64,000 nucleotides of DNA. Source: Burkholderia aenigmatica. GTDB taxonomy: Bacteria > Pseudomonadota > Gammaproteobacteria > Burkholderiales > Burkholderiaceae. The position numbers were made by a program, and so were the translations under genes. The notes beneath the pieces were generated by a model. The model made no database searches, was not told where the DNA came from, and worked only from the letters and a program-made list of their open reading frames with translations. The stretch's first letter is position 1. Every line of letters starts with the position of its first letter. The stretch is from NCBI RefSeq assembly GCF_902499175.1, contig NZ_CABVQC010000007.1, positions 122,528-186,527 on the forward strand, read 5' to 3'. Of this stretch, positions 8,279-16,872 are shown piece by piece.

Positions 8279-8287
8279 AGGTCATTG

Positions 8288-8313
8288 AAAAAAGGAGCTT
8301 CGGCTCCTTTTTT
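8288..8313. terminator. Bidirectional Rho-independent terminator
   Basis: Six A, then GGAGC, a TTCG tetraloop, GCTCC and six T form a textbook intrinsic terminator on both strands. It insulates the integrase gene from the LysR remnant and probably from transcription entering the element. Confidence 0.9.
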
Positions 8314-8471
8314 CATTCCAGCGAGTGCCACGGAAATCCACCCACAGCTACCGTTTTTGAGTGACCAAATAAGGCACAAGAATACGGGTGGGTCGGCTAC
8401 CGGATAGTTGCTGGGGCTGAGCGGGGACCATGACGAGCATAGGGCCTAAGTCATTACTTAGGAGTCTCGAA

Positions 8472-10415
8472 ATGGCGCTCTCTGATCTGACCGTCCGGCA
8501 GGCGAAGACCACCGGAAAACGCTACACCCTCTCCGACAACGACTGCCTGGGCCTGATGGTCTCAGCCGCAGGCGGCAAGTCATGGCAATTCCGCTACTAC
8601 TGGCTGGGCAAGCAAAAGCGCCTGTGCCTGGGCGGCTATCCTGCTCTCAGCCTGCGCGAGGCCCGGATCGAGCGAGACAAGGCCCAGGCCCTGCTCGCCA
8701 GGGGGATCGATCCTCAGGTCGAGCGCGACCAGAAACGGCACGCGGCCAAGCTGGCGGGCGAATACACCTTCAAGACCGTCTTCGATGCCTGGGTCGAGCA
8801 TCGCCGCAAGGAACTCAAGGAAGGCCGTCAAAGCACGCTGTCGCAGATCCTGCGCATCTTCAACAAGGACGTGTTGCCCACCCTGGGAAGAATGTCGATC
8901 TACGACATTCGCCGCCCCCAACTCCTGGGCGTCTTGGCGGCGATCGAGAAACGCAAGGCGTTCACCACCGCCGAGAAGGTCCGCACCTGGTTCAACCAGT
9001 TGTTCCGCTATGCCCTGGTCATTGCCGAGGGGTTGGAAGTCAACCCGGCCGCCGACCTGGACGTGGTGGCAGAGCCCAAGCCCCCCGTAGCCCACAATCC
9101 CTACCTGCACCTGCCCGAGATGCCCGAGTTCCTCCAGAAGCTCCGGCTCTACAACCCCCGTGGCTGGCAGACCCAGCTTGGCGTCCGGCTGCTGTTCCTG
9201 ACCGGGGTGCGCACCGGCGAACTGCGATTGGCCGAACCCGAACAGTTCGACCTCGACAGGGGCTTGTGGATCATCCCACCGCAGATCGTCAAGCAGCTCC
9301 AGGATGAAATGCGCAAGGCAGGGAAGCGGCCGCAGGATGTGCCCCCCTATATCGTGCCGCTATCCCTGCAGGCCATCGAGATCGTGCGCTATCTCCTGGG
9401 GGTGATGCGGCCGGCGCAGAAGTACTTGCTGTCACACCGCAGCGAACTCAAGAAGCGCATCAGCGAGAACACCCTCAACAAGGCCGTGCAGCTCATGGGC
9501 TATGAGGGGCGCCTGACCGGCCACGGCATCCGCGGCACTATCTCGACGGCGCTCAACGAGATTGGCTACCCGAAGATTTGGGTGGACGCGCAGCTTTCCC
9601 ATTCCGACCCCAACAAGGTGAGTTCGTCCTACAACCACGCCAAGTACGTTGAGCCGCGCCGTCGGATGATGCAGGACTGGGCCGATCGGCTCGACCTGCT
9701 CGAACAGGGCGAAGTGGAAGCCGCGAGCGCGCATCTGACCATCCGTATCGACGGGGTGCCGGCGATGGCAGAAGTGGAGGAAGCGGTGGATGCGACCCTC
9801 GCGATGGCCGAGCCCACTCCTCCCGGCGTCCCGCCCGTCGTGGCCACGCCTATTGTCGTAACCCCGAGCAACGGCGGCATCACGTTCCAGCGGCTGTCTC
9901 AGGTACCGCCGCCTCCGACGCATGCCCCAGAGCCGGAAGTGTCCGCGATCCAGCGCGAGCGCGAGGAAATGCTGACCATCTACGAGTCTCCAAGCAGCTT
10001 GCCGGTCCCGCTGTTCGGCAAGCTGGCCGGAAAGTCCAAGGACCAGATCAACCGCGAACTGAAAGCGGGCAAGTTGCTGTCCATCAGTTTGGGCAATCGG
10101 GGGCAGCGTGTTCCCGATTGGCAACTGGTGCCGCTCAAGCACAAGCTGGCCCAGGTGCTCATGAACCAGTGCCCGCACGCGGATTCGTGGGATCTGTACC
10201 GCATGCTGACCCAGCCGCACCCTGACCTGGGGGACCGCGCGGCCATTGATGCGGTCACGCCGACCAACGTGCCGGCGATCATCCAGGTCATCATGGGCGA
10301 CTACCAGCACTATGCGGATATGCCCGAGGCCATTGCCCCGTACCCCATCCCCGAGGATGTGCGGCAAAGCGTTCGTCGGCTGGTGGATAGCGCAGTAGTT
10401 CTAGACGGAGCATAG
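8472..10415 (+). CDS. int: IntB13-like ICE integrase with antitoxin-like C-terminus
   Basis: This is a P4-type tyrosine recombinase of 647 residues, close to the size of ICEclc IntB13 (about 657). The N-terminal arm-binding domain (DUF4102) runs from LSDLTVRQAK to GGYPALSLREARIERDKA. A SAM-like domain spans about residues 100-200. The catalytic domain has TGVRTGELRLAE, GHGIRGT (His-x-x-Arg) and SSYNHAKYVEPRRRMMQDWA, with Tyr in SYNHA. After about residue 405 comes a 240-residue extension. Its last 130 residues (KLAGKSKDQINRELKAGKLL, VPDWQL, MLTQPHPDLGDRAAIDAV) resemble the ParS/MbcA (DUF2384) antitoxin fold. The ATG at 8472 follows TAGGAGTC; an upstream ATG at 8430 is less likely. It mobilises the element that carries the transfer genes beyond 40 kb. 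Confidence 0.9.
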   Translation: MALSDLTVRQAKTTGKRYTLSDNDCLGLMVSAAGGKSWQFRYYWLGKQKRLCLGGYPALSLREARIERDKAQALLARGIDPQVERDQKRHAAKLAGEYTFKTVFDAWVEHRRKELKEGRQSTLSQILRIFNKDVLPTLGRMSIYDIRRPQLLGVLAAIEKRKAFTTAEKVRTWFNQLFRYALVIAEGLEVNPAADLDVVAEPKPPVAHNPYLHLPEMPEFLQKLRLYNPRGWQTQLGVRLLFLTGVRTGELRLAEPEQFDLDRGLWIIPPQIVKQLQDEMRKAGKRPQDVPPYIVPLSLQAIEIVRYLLGVMRPAQKYLLSHRSELKKRISENTLNKAVQLMGYEGRLTGHGIRGTISTALNEIGYPKIWVDAQLSHSDPNKVSSSYNHAKYVEPRRRMMQDWADRLDLLEQGEVEAASAHLTIRIDGVPAMAEVEEAVDATLAMAEPTPPGVPPVVATPIVVTPSNGGITFQRLSQVPPPPTHAPEPEVSAIQREREEMLTIYESPSSLPVPLFGKLAGKSKDQINRELKAGKLLSISLGNRGQRVPDWQLVPLKHKLAQVLMNQCPHADSWDLYRMLTQPHPDLGDRAAIDAVTPTNVPAIIQVIMGDYQHYADMPEAIAPYPIPEDVRQSVRRLVDSAVVLDGA

Positions 10416-10429
10416 GGCTCTCAAACCTT

Positions 10430-10451
10430 GCAGGGGCCTTGCGGCCCCTGC
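10430..10451. terminator. Hairpin between convergent genes
   Basis: GCAGGGGCC (10430-10438), a TTGC loop and GGCCCCTGC (10443-10451) form a perfect 9-bp stem. It lies between the 3' ends of the integrase and the convergent DyP gene. It lacks a U-tract, so termination may be partial or Rho-assisted. Confidence 0.65.
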
Positions 10452-10452
10452 A

Positions 10453-11433
10453 TTACGCTTGCACCGCCTCCACGAGTTCGCTCAGCGTGCGCGGTGCGGG
10501 AGCGAAGAACACGGCGCCGGTGTGCGCCGTCGAGAAATCGAGCAGGCGGTCGTGCATGCCTGGCGGATCGCCGAGGAACATGCGCTCCAGCATCTTCTGC
10601 GTCACCCACAGATGCCTGGAGTAGCCGATGAAGTAGGTGCCATATTCGCCCTGGCCGGGGCGGCCGAAGGGCATGTTGTCGCGCAGGATGTCGTGCTCGG
10701 TGCCGTCGTCGTCCACGATCGTGGCGAGGGTCTTGTGCGATTTCTGGCCGCTCGTCGCGTCGGGCAATTCGACATTGCTGACGATCTCCCGGCCGATGAT
10801 CCGCTCTTGCTCGTCCTTGGCGAGCCGAGCCCACGGCTGCATTTGGTGCAGATACTTCTGCACCACCAAGTAGCTGCCGCCGGCGAACGCCTGATCTTCA
10901 CTGCCGACCAGCGTCGAGGCGCCGATGTCGTGCCCGGTCGGGTTGGCCGTGCCATCGACAAAGCCAAGCAGGTCGCGGGAGTCGAAGTAGCGAAAACCGA
11001 CCACCTCGTCGGCCACCGTCACGCTGCTGCCCAGTTGGTCCAGCAGCAGGCGCTCGAATTCAAAACAGAGGTCCTCGCGTTCGGCACGGATGTGAAAGAA
11101 CAGGTCGCCGGGCGTGGCAGGCGCGGTGTGCTTGGCACCCTCGATGGGCACGAAGGGCCGTAGTTCCTTCGGGCGCTTCCCGGTCTGGAAACGGTCCCAT
11201 AGCGCCGATCCCAGTGCAGTGATGCACGACAGCCGGCCGTTGAGATCGCGGAAGCCCACCGTTTTGATCAGGTCGTCCAGCCCGTCCAAGACGCCGGCGA
11301 CCGCCTGAAGGGCCTCGTGGCCCTCGGCGACTGTCAACGTGAGAAACACCGCCGCGCGCGACAGCGGCGCATCGATGCTTTGCGAGTCAATTGGTACTCG
11401 ATCCCAACCACTTCCAACCATTCGTGCCTCCAA
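10453..11433 (-). CDS. DyP-type heme peroxidase
   Basis: This 326-residue dye-decolorizing peroxidase oxidises substrates with hydrogen peroxide using heme. The family motif GXXDG is present as LGFVDGTANP (about residues 152-161), with the distal Asp inside it. VVQKYLHQM and the heme-side segments FGRPGQGEYGTYFIGYS and FLDFS-like C-terminus fit bacterial (YfeX-like/type B) DyPs. No Tat or Sec signal is visible, so the enzyme is cytosolic unless packaged. No encapsulin gene is nearby. It is convergent with the integrase and stands alone. Its role in the cargo may be peroxide defence, which is inference. Confidence 0.92.
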   Translation of the reverse strand: MEARMVGSGWDRVPIDSQSIDAPLSRAAVFLTLTVAEGHEALQAVAGVLDGLDDLIKTVGFRDLNGRLSCITALGSALWDRFQTGKRPKELRPFVPIEGAKHTAPATPGDLFFHIRAEREDLCFEFERLLLDQLGSSVTVADEVVGFRYFDSRDLLGFVDGTANPTGHDIGASTLVGSEDQAFAGGSYLVVQKYLHQMQPWARLAKDEQERIIGREIVSNVELPDATSGQKSHKTLATIVDDDGTEHDILRDNMPFGRPGQGEYGTYFIGYSRHLWVTQKMLERMFLGDPPGMHDRLLDFSTAHTGAVFFAPAPRTLSELVEAVQA

Positions 11434-11539
11434 AGACCATGTTAATTCATCATATTGCCAGAGATGGAAGCGCTATCACTGGCGCGCTAACAGGCGCGTG
11501 CCGCTGCAATTACCCGCACGCAGCCTCGGCGAGAGCGGG

Positions 11540-12235
11540 CTATGGGGTATTCGAGCAAGCCGCCCTGTCCCTGGCAACCAACATTGCCCTGTGCTCGAAC
11601 CGCTCAGAAACAACATTGGCTCGTCCGTGGGGCCGCTGCAGATATGTCACGATCTCGTAGGGGCCGTCTGAAAGCGGTCGCATAGTGATCCCCCACGCAT
11701 GGGCACGCTCAATGCGCGATTGCGCGGAGAGCCCCACTCCGTAGCCAGCGGTCACCCAAAGCGCCATCATCTCGAACGAAGTCACGTGCTGAATGCTCTG
11801 CTGGCTCAACGGAAGAAAGGACAGTCGCTGATCCAGCAGTAGGCAAGCCTCCGCCGGCCAGCGAAACACCGGATAGTCCAGAAGCTCGGCAAGCGTGATC
11901 TTCGCCTGGGCAACTAAGGGGGACCCCAGCGGCACTGCAACAGCCACGTTCTCCACCCAGAGCGGTTGGCTTTTCACGGCCGGAGCACCAGCGTTCCGAA
12001 GCGTCATTCCAGCGTCGTAGCGGCCTTCCTCAAGGCCCGTCAACAGATCATCGGCTGAGGTCTCAAAGAACGTGATGGTGACTTCTGGTTCCTCCGCGCG
12101 CTGTAGGGCAAGAAGCGTTGTGAGGCAAGAGGATGGCACTCCGGGCGCGATAGCAAGCCTGAAATGGGAAAACTGGCTGGTGGCGTCATGCATGAGGGCC
12201 CCCAATAAGCGATCTGTCCAGAAAGGCAAACCAGC
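11540..12235 (-). pseudogene. LysR effector domain without DNA-binding domain
   Basis: Only the LysR substrate-binding half is recognisable, from ATSQFSHFRLAIAPGVPSSC to RFEHRAMLVARD. It includes the typical LDYPVFRWPAEACLLLDQRL and VTAGYGVGLSAQSRIERAH segments. The open frame continues to 12454, but its first 70 or so codons are antisense to the XRE gene at 12286 and show no helix-turn-helix. The missing 5' end coincides with the divergent XRE gene, as if replacement or deletion joined them. It is the second headless LysR gene within 5 kb. A stand-alone effector-domain protein cannot be excluded, because the remaining domain is intact. Confidence 0.7.
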
Positions 12236-12285
12236 GTTGCAGGAAAGAGTGAAGTTTAACGTCGTTATCTTTAACGTGGTTAATT

Positions 12286-12606
12286 GTGGCAGATTGTTTG
12301 ACGCTTCTGCTAATGCAGAAATCAACAATTCAGCCAGGCCGTCCTTCTGGCACATCGACGTATGAATCCGAGTCGGCGTTAGCCTTCGGACAGGCCGTGC
12401 GCGCTGCGCGCGTCGCTCAAGGAGTCGCGCAAGACGAGTTCGCATCTCGGGCAAGCATTTCGCGTTCTCACATGGGTAAGATCGAGCGTGGTGAGCACGT
12501 GCCCACGCTTCCGCTCATACTGAAAATTTCTACGGCACTTGGAATAAGCGCGGCTGACCTGATGACGGCGACCGAACGCAATCTGCGTGCCGACACTGAT
12601 CCCTGA
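12286..12606 (+). CDS. XRE-family regulator
   Basis: This 106-residue protein has a Cro/C1 helix-turn-helix: FGQAVRAARVAQGVAQDEFA, then SISRSHMGKIERGEHVPTL and ISTALGISAADL (about residues 34-92). It ends in a short polar tail. An alternative ATG at 12313 would remove nine residues that do not belong to the domain. It diverges from the headless LysR gene and converges with the intact LysR gene at 12629, with only 22 bp between the 3' ends. XRE proteins like this usually control small mobile-element operons. The target is unknown. Confidence 0.8.
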   Translation: MADCLTLLLMQKSTIQPGRPSGTSTYESESALAFGQAVRAARVAQGVAQDEFASRASISRSHMGKIERGEHVPTLPLILKISTALGISAADLMTATERNLRADTDP

Positions 12607-12628
12607 GTGTCTAGCCTGCCAGGCTCCG

Positions 12629-13519
12629 TCAACCGTCCGAAGAGTCGCGAAGGCGAACGATAAATCGCTCCACCGAAGCCGATAAATTGCCGCCGTCGGG
12701 CCGAAGCAGGTAGGTGGTGATCACGGCAGAATCCATCGCCAAGGGGCGGATCACCACATCCGGCCGTTGGGAGATGGGAATCTTGGTCGCCGTCATGAAG
12801 CCGATGCCGTAGCCGGCGCCGACCAACGTGAGCATCATGTCCAGCGAGGACACTTCCTCGACAACATTCAGCTTGTGCTCCAACGTGTTGAGCAGCCGCT
12901 TGAGTTCGCGGCAATAGCCCTCGCATACCTGCGGGTCGCACAGGACAAGTGGATGGCCTTGAAGTTCTTGAAGTGGCACCTCCTTGTAGGTGAGCAATGA
13001 GTGACGAGCTGGCACCGCAATCACCAGCGGGTCGTGCCAGATTGGTTCGGCAGCGATACCGTCGCCGACATCGCCCGTGTGCGCGAACCCGATCATGAAG
13101 TCGCCCGAACGCAAGCCACGCACTTGCTCTGCCAGAAGCACTTCTGACAAGCGTATTTCGATCTCCGGCTCCTCGGCGCGGCAACGAGCCAGAAATGCCG
13201 ACAGCCGTGGATCGATAGCCCCATCTGATACAGCGATGCGCAGGCTACCGCGCAAGCCCGATGCCACAGCCTTGGCATTTTCACGAGCCTGTTCCAGCAC
13301 TGTGAATAGACGGCGAACATCTTGCAAGAAGACCGCGCCCGCCGCCGTTAGAACTGTTCCTCGTCGGTTTCGGTCGAAGAGCACTACGCCCAACTCGTCC
13401 TCAAGTTCCTTGATGGCTCGTGATAGCGGTGGTTGTTCGATATGCAGGCGCTCAGCCGCCCGCGTGAAATGTAGCTCCTCAGCAAGAACTACGAAGCAGC
13501 GAAGATGGCGCAGCTCCAT
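12629..13519 (-). CDS. Intact LysR-type regulator, BenM/CatM-like
   Basis: The 296-residue protein is full length. The winged helix-turn-helix is at residues 1-60 (MELRHLRCFVVLAEELHFTR, LHIEQPPLSRAIKELEDELG), followed by the linker helix and effector domain. The IEQPPLSRAI recognition helix and GFAHTGDVGDGI/LVLCDPQVCEGYCREL regions fit the group that senses aromatic acids or related metabolites. No catabolic operon adjoins it, so its effector and targets are unknown. It is the closest intact relative, in this window, of the headless LysR at 7452-8258. That suggests either a duplication or two copies brought in by recombination. Confidence 0.9.
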   Translation of the reverse strand: MELRHLRCFVVLAEELHFTRAAERLHIEQPPLSRAIKELEDELGVVLFDRNRRGTVLTAAGAVFLQDVRRLFTVLEQARENAKAVASGLRGSLRIAVSDGAIDPRLSAFLARCRAEEPEIEIRLSEVLLAEQVRGLRSGDFMIGFAHTGDVGDGIAAEPIWHDPLVIAVPARHSLLTYKEVPLQELQGHPLVLCDPQVCEGYCRELKRLLNTLEHKLNVVEEVSSLDMMLTLVGAGYGIGFMTATKIPISQRPDVVIRPLAMDSAVITTYLLRPDGGNLSASVERFIVRLRDSSDG

Positions 13520-14003
13520 AGGCCACCCTCCCGTTCCGACTTATCCAACACTGTGCTATCTCCCTATAGAAGTGACTGCCATTCTGGCGGCGGCGAGTTC
13601 GGCCACATCATTGGAAACTTCTGGCTGAATGAGCCAGGGCTGGGTTGACCGTGCGATGGCCCGAGGCAGGCACAACACCAGGCGAGCCTGATCAAGTCCG
13701 TGGGGTGATAAGGATCAGACGAAGGCTATCTCCAGCCACGCACGTCAATGGATGCCGTGCATCGTCCCCGTCTGACCCTTGGCCGATTGCGAACCAAGCG
13801 CTTGAACACGCTTGCGGTTGATCATCACCTGCGGATTGCTGAGGCTCTGCTCCTGGTCCGAGCCAAGGCAAGTACCCTGGGGCAGACGGCAAATGCCGGC
13901 GAAAATATTCGCCGGCTCCAGTTGCTGCCCGGAGACTGGCGGGACCAGAATGCCTCTCACCAGAAAGTGTGAGACATCCTGATGCTTAGCCCGCGCCGGA
14001 TGC
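13520..14003. other. Gap with a possible gene remnant downstream of fdhA
   Basis: A minus-strand frame (13745-14023, up to 92 codons) overlaps the end of fdhA. Its inner part (LEPANIFAGICRLPQGTCLG, then INRKRVQALG) looks protein-like, but no start codon with a ribosome site is evident and no family was recognised. It may be the tail of a gene that once followed fdhA. The rest of the gap, upstream of the LysR gene at 13519, should contain its promoter. I see no other feature. Confidence 0.3.
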
Positions 14004-15218
14004 TTAATGCCGCACTGAACCATGCGGGTCGATGACGTACTTGTATGCAGAACCCGCGTCGAACTCTTTGTACGCGGCGGGCGCGTCTTCGAGCTTGATG
14101 AACTTAGTGTTCATCATCGGCGAAAGGTAAGGCATGCGATCGTTCAGTATCGCCCGCATTAACGCGTGGTTGTAGTTGGCCGTCGGAGATTGACCAGCCG
14201 ACATTCGCGGCGACTTGATCCAGGCGTTGGACCATTCCAGATCCATATGGCCTTTCTTGGCTTTCGGGTCTTTCGAGATCGGGTTTGCGCAGTACACACC
14301 GACCGTACTGGTCATTCCGCCGAAGCGGACATATTTGAGCATTGCGTTGGTAACAGCGCTCTCCACGATCTTGTCAGCCTCCGCGCCAAACCCGCGGCAG
14401 TCCACACCAACATAGTCGATGACGCGATCCACCTCCCTGTGCCCGGTAATGCGTTCGAGATGCTCCTCGATCGGCACGCCGTCGGAAAGGTTGATGGTTT
14501 CCACGCCGTGTGGCTTGAGAAGGTCCAGCCGCTCTTGAATGTAATCGGCAACGATGATGGCGCCTGCACCCAGAAGTCTGGCGCAGGCGGCACCCGCTCT
14601 GCCGACCGGCCCGGCACCGAAGATCAGGATGTTTTCGCCGACGACGTAGGCCGGCGCGGCTGGCCAGTCTGGGCCAGCGAACCCATGGAAAGCTGTGGGT
14701 AATACGTCAGAGAGAAGGGTCAGGTCGCGGATTTTTTCCATGGCGGCATCCTTGTCAGAGAAGCGAAGGAGATTGAAATCCGCATACGGTACGAAGAGAT
14801 AATCACCTTGCCCCCCCGTCCAGCCACCGAGGTTGAACCCGTAGGCTCCGCAGTCGATTTCGGGGTTGGTGTTCTCGCATACATCGGAGCGCATATGCTT
14901 GCAGTTGTAGCAACGCCCACACCCCACATTGAAGGGAACGGAAACGATGTCGCCCTTCTTCACGACTTCGACGTCTGATCCCACTTCGATCACTTCGCCG
15001 GTCATTTCATGGCCCATGGTCATTCCCTTGGGAACAGCAAACGAACCGCGATAAATGTGAAGGTCGCTGCCACAGATATTTGTGGTAACTATTTTGAGGA
15101 TAGCGCCATGGGGTGCGCTTTTCCCTTGAGGGGTTATCAGCTCTGGAAATTTGAAGGTGTTGACCTTCATTTCCAAGGGCTTCTCGAAAGTCACGATTCG
15201 GTTACCGGTCGGAGTCAT
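14004..15218 (-). CDS. fdhA: Glutathione-independent formaldehyde dehydrogenase
   Basis: This 404-residue zinc-dependent medium-chain dehydrogenase oxidises free formaldehyde to formate with NAD+, as Pseudomonas putida FdhA does without glutathione. Catalytic-zinc motifs are NICGSDLHIYRG and MTMGHEMTGEV. The structural zinc cysteines are in CGRCYNCKHMRSDVC. The Rossmann motif is ILIFGAGPVGRAGAACARLL, followed by a long family-specific insert (YCANPISKDPKAKKGHMDLE). The ATG at 15218 is chosen because AGAGGTG lies at ideal spacing; a frame start at 15248 has none. It lies 467 bp downstream of a LysR gene on the same strand. A 58-nt block shared with the frm operon sits 138-195 bp upstream. It gives the island a second, glutathione-free formaldehyde route. 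Confidence 0.95.
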   Translation of the reverse strand: MTPTGNRIVTFEKPLEMKVNTFKFPELITPQGKSAPHGAILKIVTTNICGSDLHIYRGSFAVPKGMTMGHEMTGEVIEVGSDVEVVKKGDIVSVPFNVGCGRCYNCKHMRSDVCENTNPEIDCGAYGFNLGGWTGGQGDYLFVPYADFNLLRFSDKDAAMEKIRDLTLLSDVLPTAFHGFAGPDWPAAPAYVVGENILIFGAGPVGRAGAACARLLGAGAIIVADYIQERLDLLKPHGVETINLSDGVPIEEHLERITGHREVDRVIDYVGVDCRGFGAEADKIVESAVTNAMLKYVRFGGMTSTVGVYCANPISKDPKAKKGHMDLEWSNAWIKSPRMSAGQSPTANYNHALMRAILNDRMPYLSPMMNTKFIKLEDAPAAYKEFDAGSAYKYVIDPHGSVRH

Positions 15219-15355
15219 TTCGTCACCTCTGTGCGTTAATGTTTCCATCTTCTAAATCGAAGTGGGAAACGAAATTTACCGCTGTCAAGAAGAACGATCG
15301 TGGTATTGCCTAGCCGTTGGCCGCGTCTCCTTCTGCGGTCTTGACAGCATCGGAT

Positions 15356-15413
15356 CAAGCTCAGAAGTGGTCAAACTGGAATAATCTATGTGCAGATAGG
15401 CACGATCTATCTA
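15356..15413 (-). promoter_or_regulatory. Conserved 58-nt element upstream of fdhA
   Basis: Read on the minus strand, this block matches 28705-28762 at 47 of 58 positions without gaps (counted by hand). Both copies keep ATAG-N7-CTAT-N6-ATAG, followed by TTCCAGTTTGACC. ATAG/CTAT half-sites at such spacing resemble OxyR/LysR-type binding sites. The orientation toward the downstream formaldehyde gene is the same in both places. The remainder of 15219-15685 shows no gene. Confidence 0.75.
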
Positions 15414-15685
15414 CGCGGGATCGTCGAGCCGTGCTCGTCTCCTAGCCGGGAGAGGGCAACGATCATCGCTACATCGCGCCTCCTAGCTTGATCTAGGAAC
15501 AGTCAGCTCGACCCAGCGAGACATGAGGAGGCCGCATGCAGCAGGTACTCCTGCCCCCCCGAGTTGCCCCTGGACCTAGTGGCCTTCGATGGGTTGCTCA
15601 GCACGTGGCGCCTGTTAGCGGCGCACACGGCATGCCTGCAATCTTCGCCTGGTTGAAGCAATACAGAGTTGCTCTTCAAGACTCG

Positions 15686-16627
15686 CTATTTCAGGGGGCT
15701 TTGAGATGAGTCTGCTTTGGGCTGGAACCGACGATGGATCGATATAACGGATTGAAGAGTGGTGGCGAGTTCGGGGGTGTGCACCATTTCGAGCAATGCA
15801 CGCGATGACGGTGCCTCGAACGCATTTTTCCCAGCAACGAATCCGACATTTGAGTGCGACATTGGTCCATTGATTGCGATTGCGTGGAGATTTGGAATGT
15901 GCGCGAGTTGGCCGGCGAGAGATTGCGGAAGAACTGCCGAATATTTTCCTGTCGCCACGTGTGCCGATAGCACGTCAATTGAATCAGTGCGAATAGTCTG
16001 CGCGGTACATTGCATCAGCCTATCTTGAATGGGTTCAGGTACTGCCGAGTTCAGCACGCAGAGTTGTCTATTGAGAACATGGTCCCACGTTGTGCTTCGG
16101 GGTTGCTGTGTTCTCGCGGCGTGAAAAAGGAAAATGCGTTCACGGTACAGAAGGTGAGTATCGAAGTCTTCCCCTGGGATATCCTCCAAATGCATGAGTG
16201 CGATATCCAAATTGTTTTCTCGAATCGCCTGTAGCAGGGAAGAAGCGCCGGAAACCAGAACTGATTGTTGAAGTAAGGGTGTTTTTTCAGCAAGGGCGAT
16301 GCTTAATGTGGGCGCTACACCGGCAGTTCCTGGGAGTATCCCTAGCCGGAATTGCCCCTCTATACCTCGCCGTAGTGCGGAGAGTTCTCGCTCCAGCCCT
16401 TTGCAGTCGTCATACATCTGCTGAGCCCAAGACAGTACGCGCATCCCTTCAGAAGTGAGGCCGTCATAGCGTCGGCCATGACGCACGATCTCGACACCCA
16501 TGTCTTCCTCCAATTGCTTAATGCCCGCGGAGAGTGTCGGCTGAGAAACATTGCAGCTTTTGGCCGCGTTGCCAAAATGGCCTTCACGGTGCAAAGCAAG
16601 CAAGTATTCAAAGTTTCTTACGATCAT
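15686..16627 (-). CDS. LysR-type regulator, FdsR/OxyR-like, upstream of fdhA
   Basis: The 313-residue protein is full length, with the helix-turn-helix at residues 1-60 (FEYLLALHREGHFGNAAKSC, NVSQPTLSAGIKQLEEDMGV) followed by the effector domain. The NVSQPTLSAGIKQLEE helix and the C-terminal LSAHVATGKYSAVLPQSLAG segment resemble LysR regulators found beside formate dehydrogenase (fds) operons. It lies upstream of fdhA on the same strand. It is therefore the best candidate to bind the 58-nt element shared by fdhA and the frm operon. The link to formaldehyde or formate sensing is inferred from position and resemblance. The region has lower GC than the flanking genes. Confidence 0.88.
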   Translation of the reverse strand: MIVRNFEYLLALHREGHFGNAAKSCNVSQPTLSAGIKQLEEDMGVEIVRHGRRYDGLTSEGMRVLSWAQQMYDDCKGLERELSALRRGIEGQFRLGILPGTAGVAPTLSIALAEKTPLLQQSVLVSGASSLLQAIRENNLDIALMHLEDIPGEDFDTHLLYRERIFLFHAARTQQPRSTTWDHVLNRQLCVLNSAVPEPIQDRLMQCTAQTIRTDSIDVLSAHVATGKYSAVLPQSLAGQLAHIPNLHAIAINGPMSHSNVGFVAGKNAFEAPSSRALLEMVHTPELATTLQSVISIHRRFQPKADSSQSPLK

Positions 16628-16872
16628 ATATTTTCTTCTGATAAAGTTGATTGGATTTTATACTTTCACGAAAAACCCTGCGCACGCTTCGATCCGCGTC
16701 CAACCTTGGGCACGTAGCTGGCACGCATGAAAGGCTGCCGCGCGCAGTGTCCATACAGTAGGTTCGACTCGTCATCGACGGTCAGCACCACAACGCACGG
16801 GACAGCCAATAGCGCGAACACAGGTGCTTTGCGCTGTGGGCGAGTCGTCCTCATGTAGCTTAGGGAAACTTA
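16628..16872. other. Gap upstream of LysR gene, up to the IS110 end
   Basis: This should hold the LysR promoter. The first 60 bases are AT-rich. A 62-codon minus-strand frame (16666-16854) is open but has no ribosome site or recognised fold. No repeat or RNA was found. Confidence 0.35.

Noticed and set aside
8315..8430. tRNA-Gly 3' end as attachment site for the IntB13-like integrase
   Set aside because: I looked for a T-arm and acceptor end on both strands and found no matching sequence.
9432..10367. 311-codon open frame opposite the integrase extension
   Set aside because: It is antisense to the integrase and His/Arg-rich, with no family.
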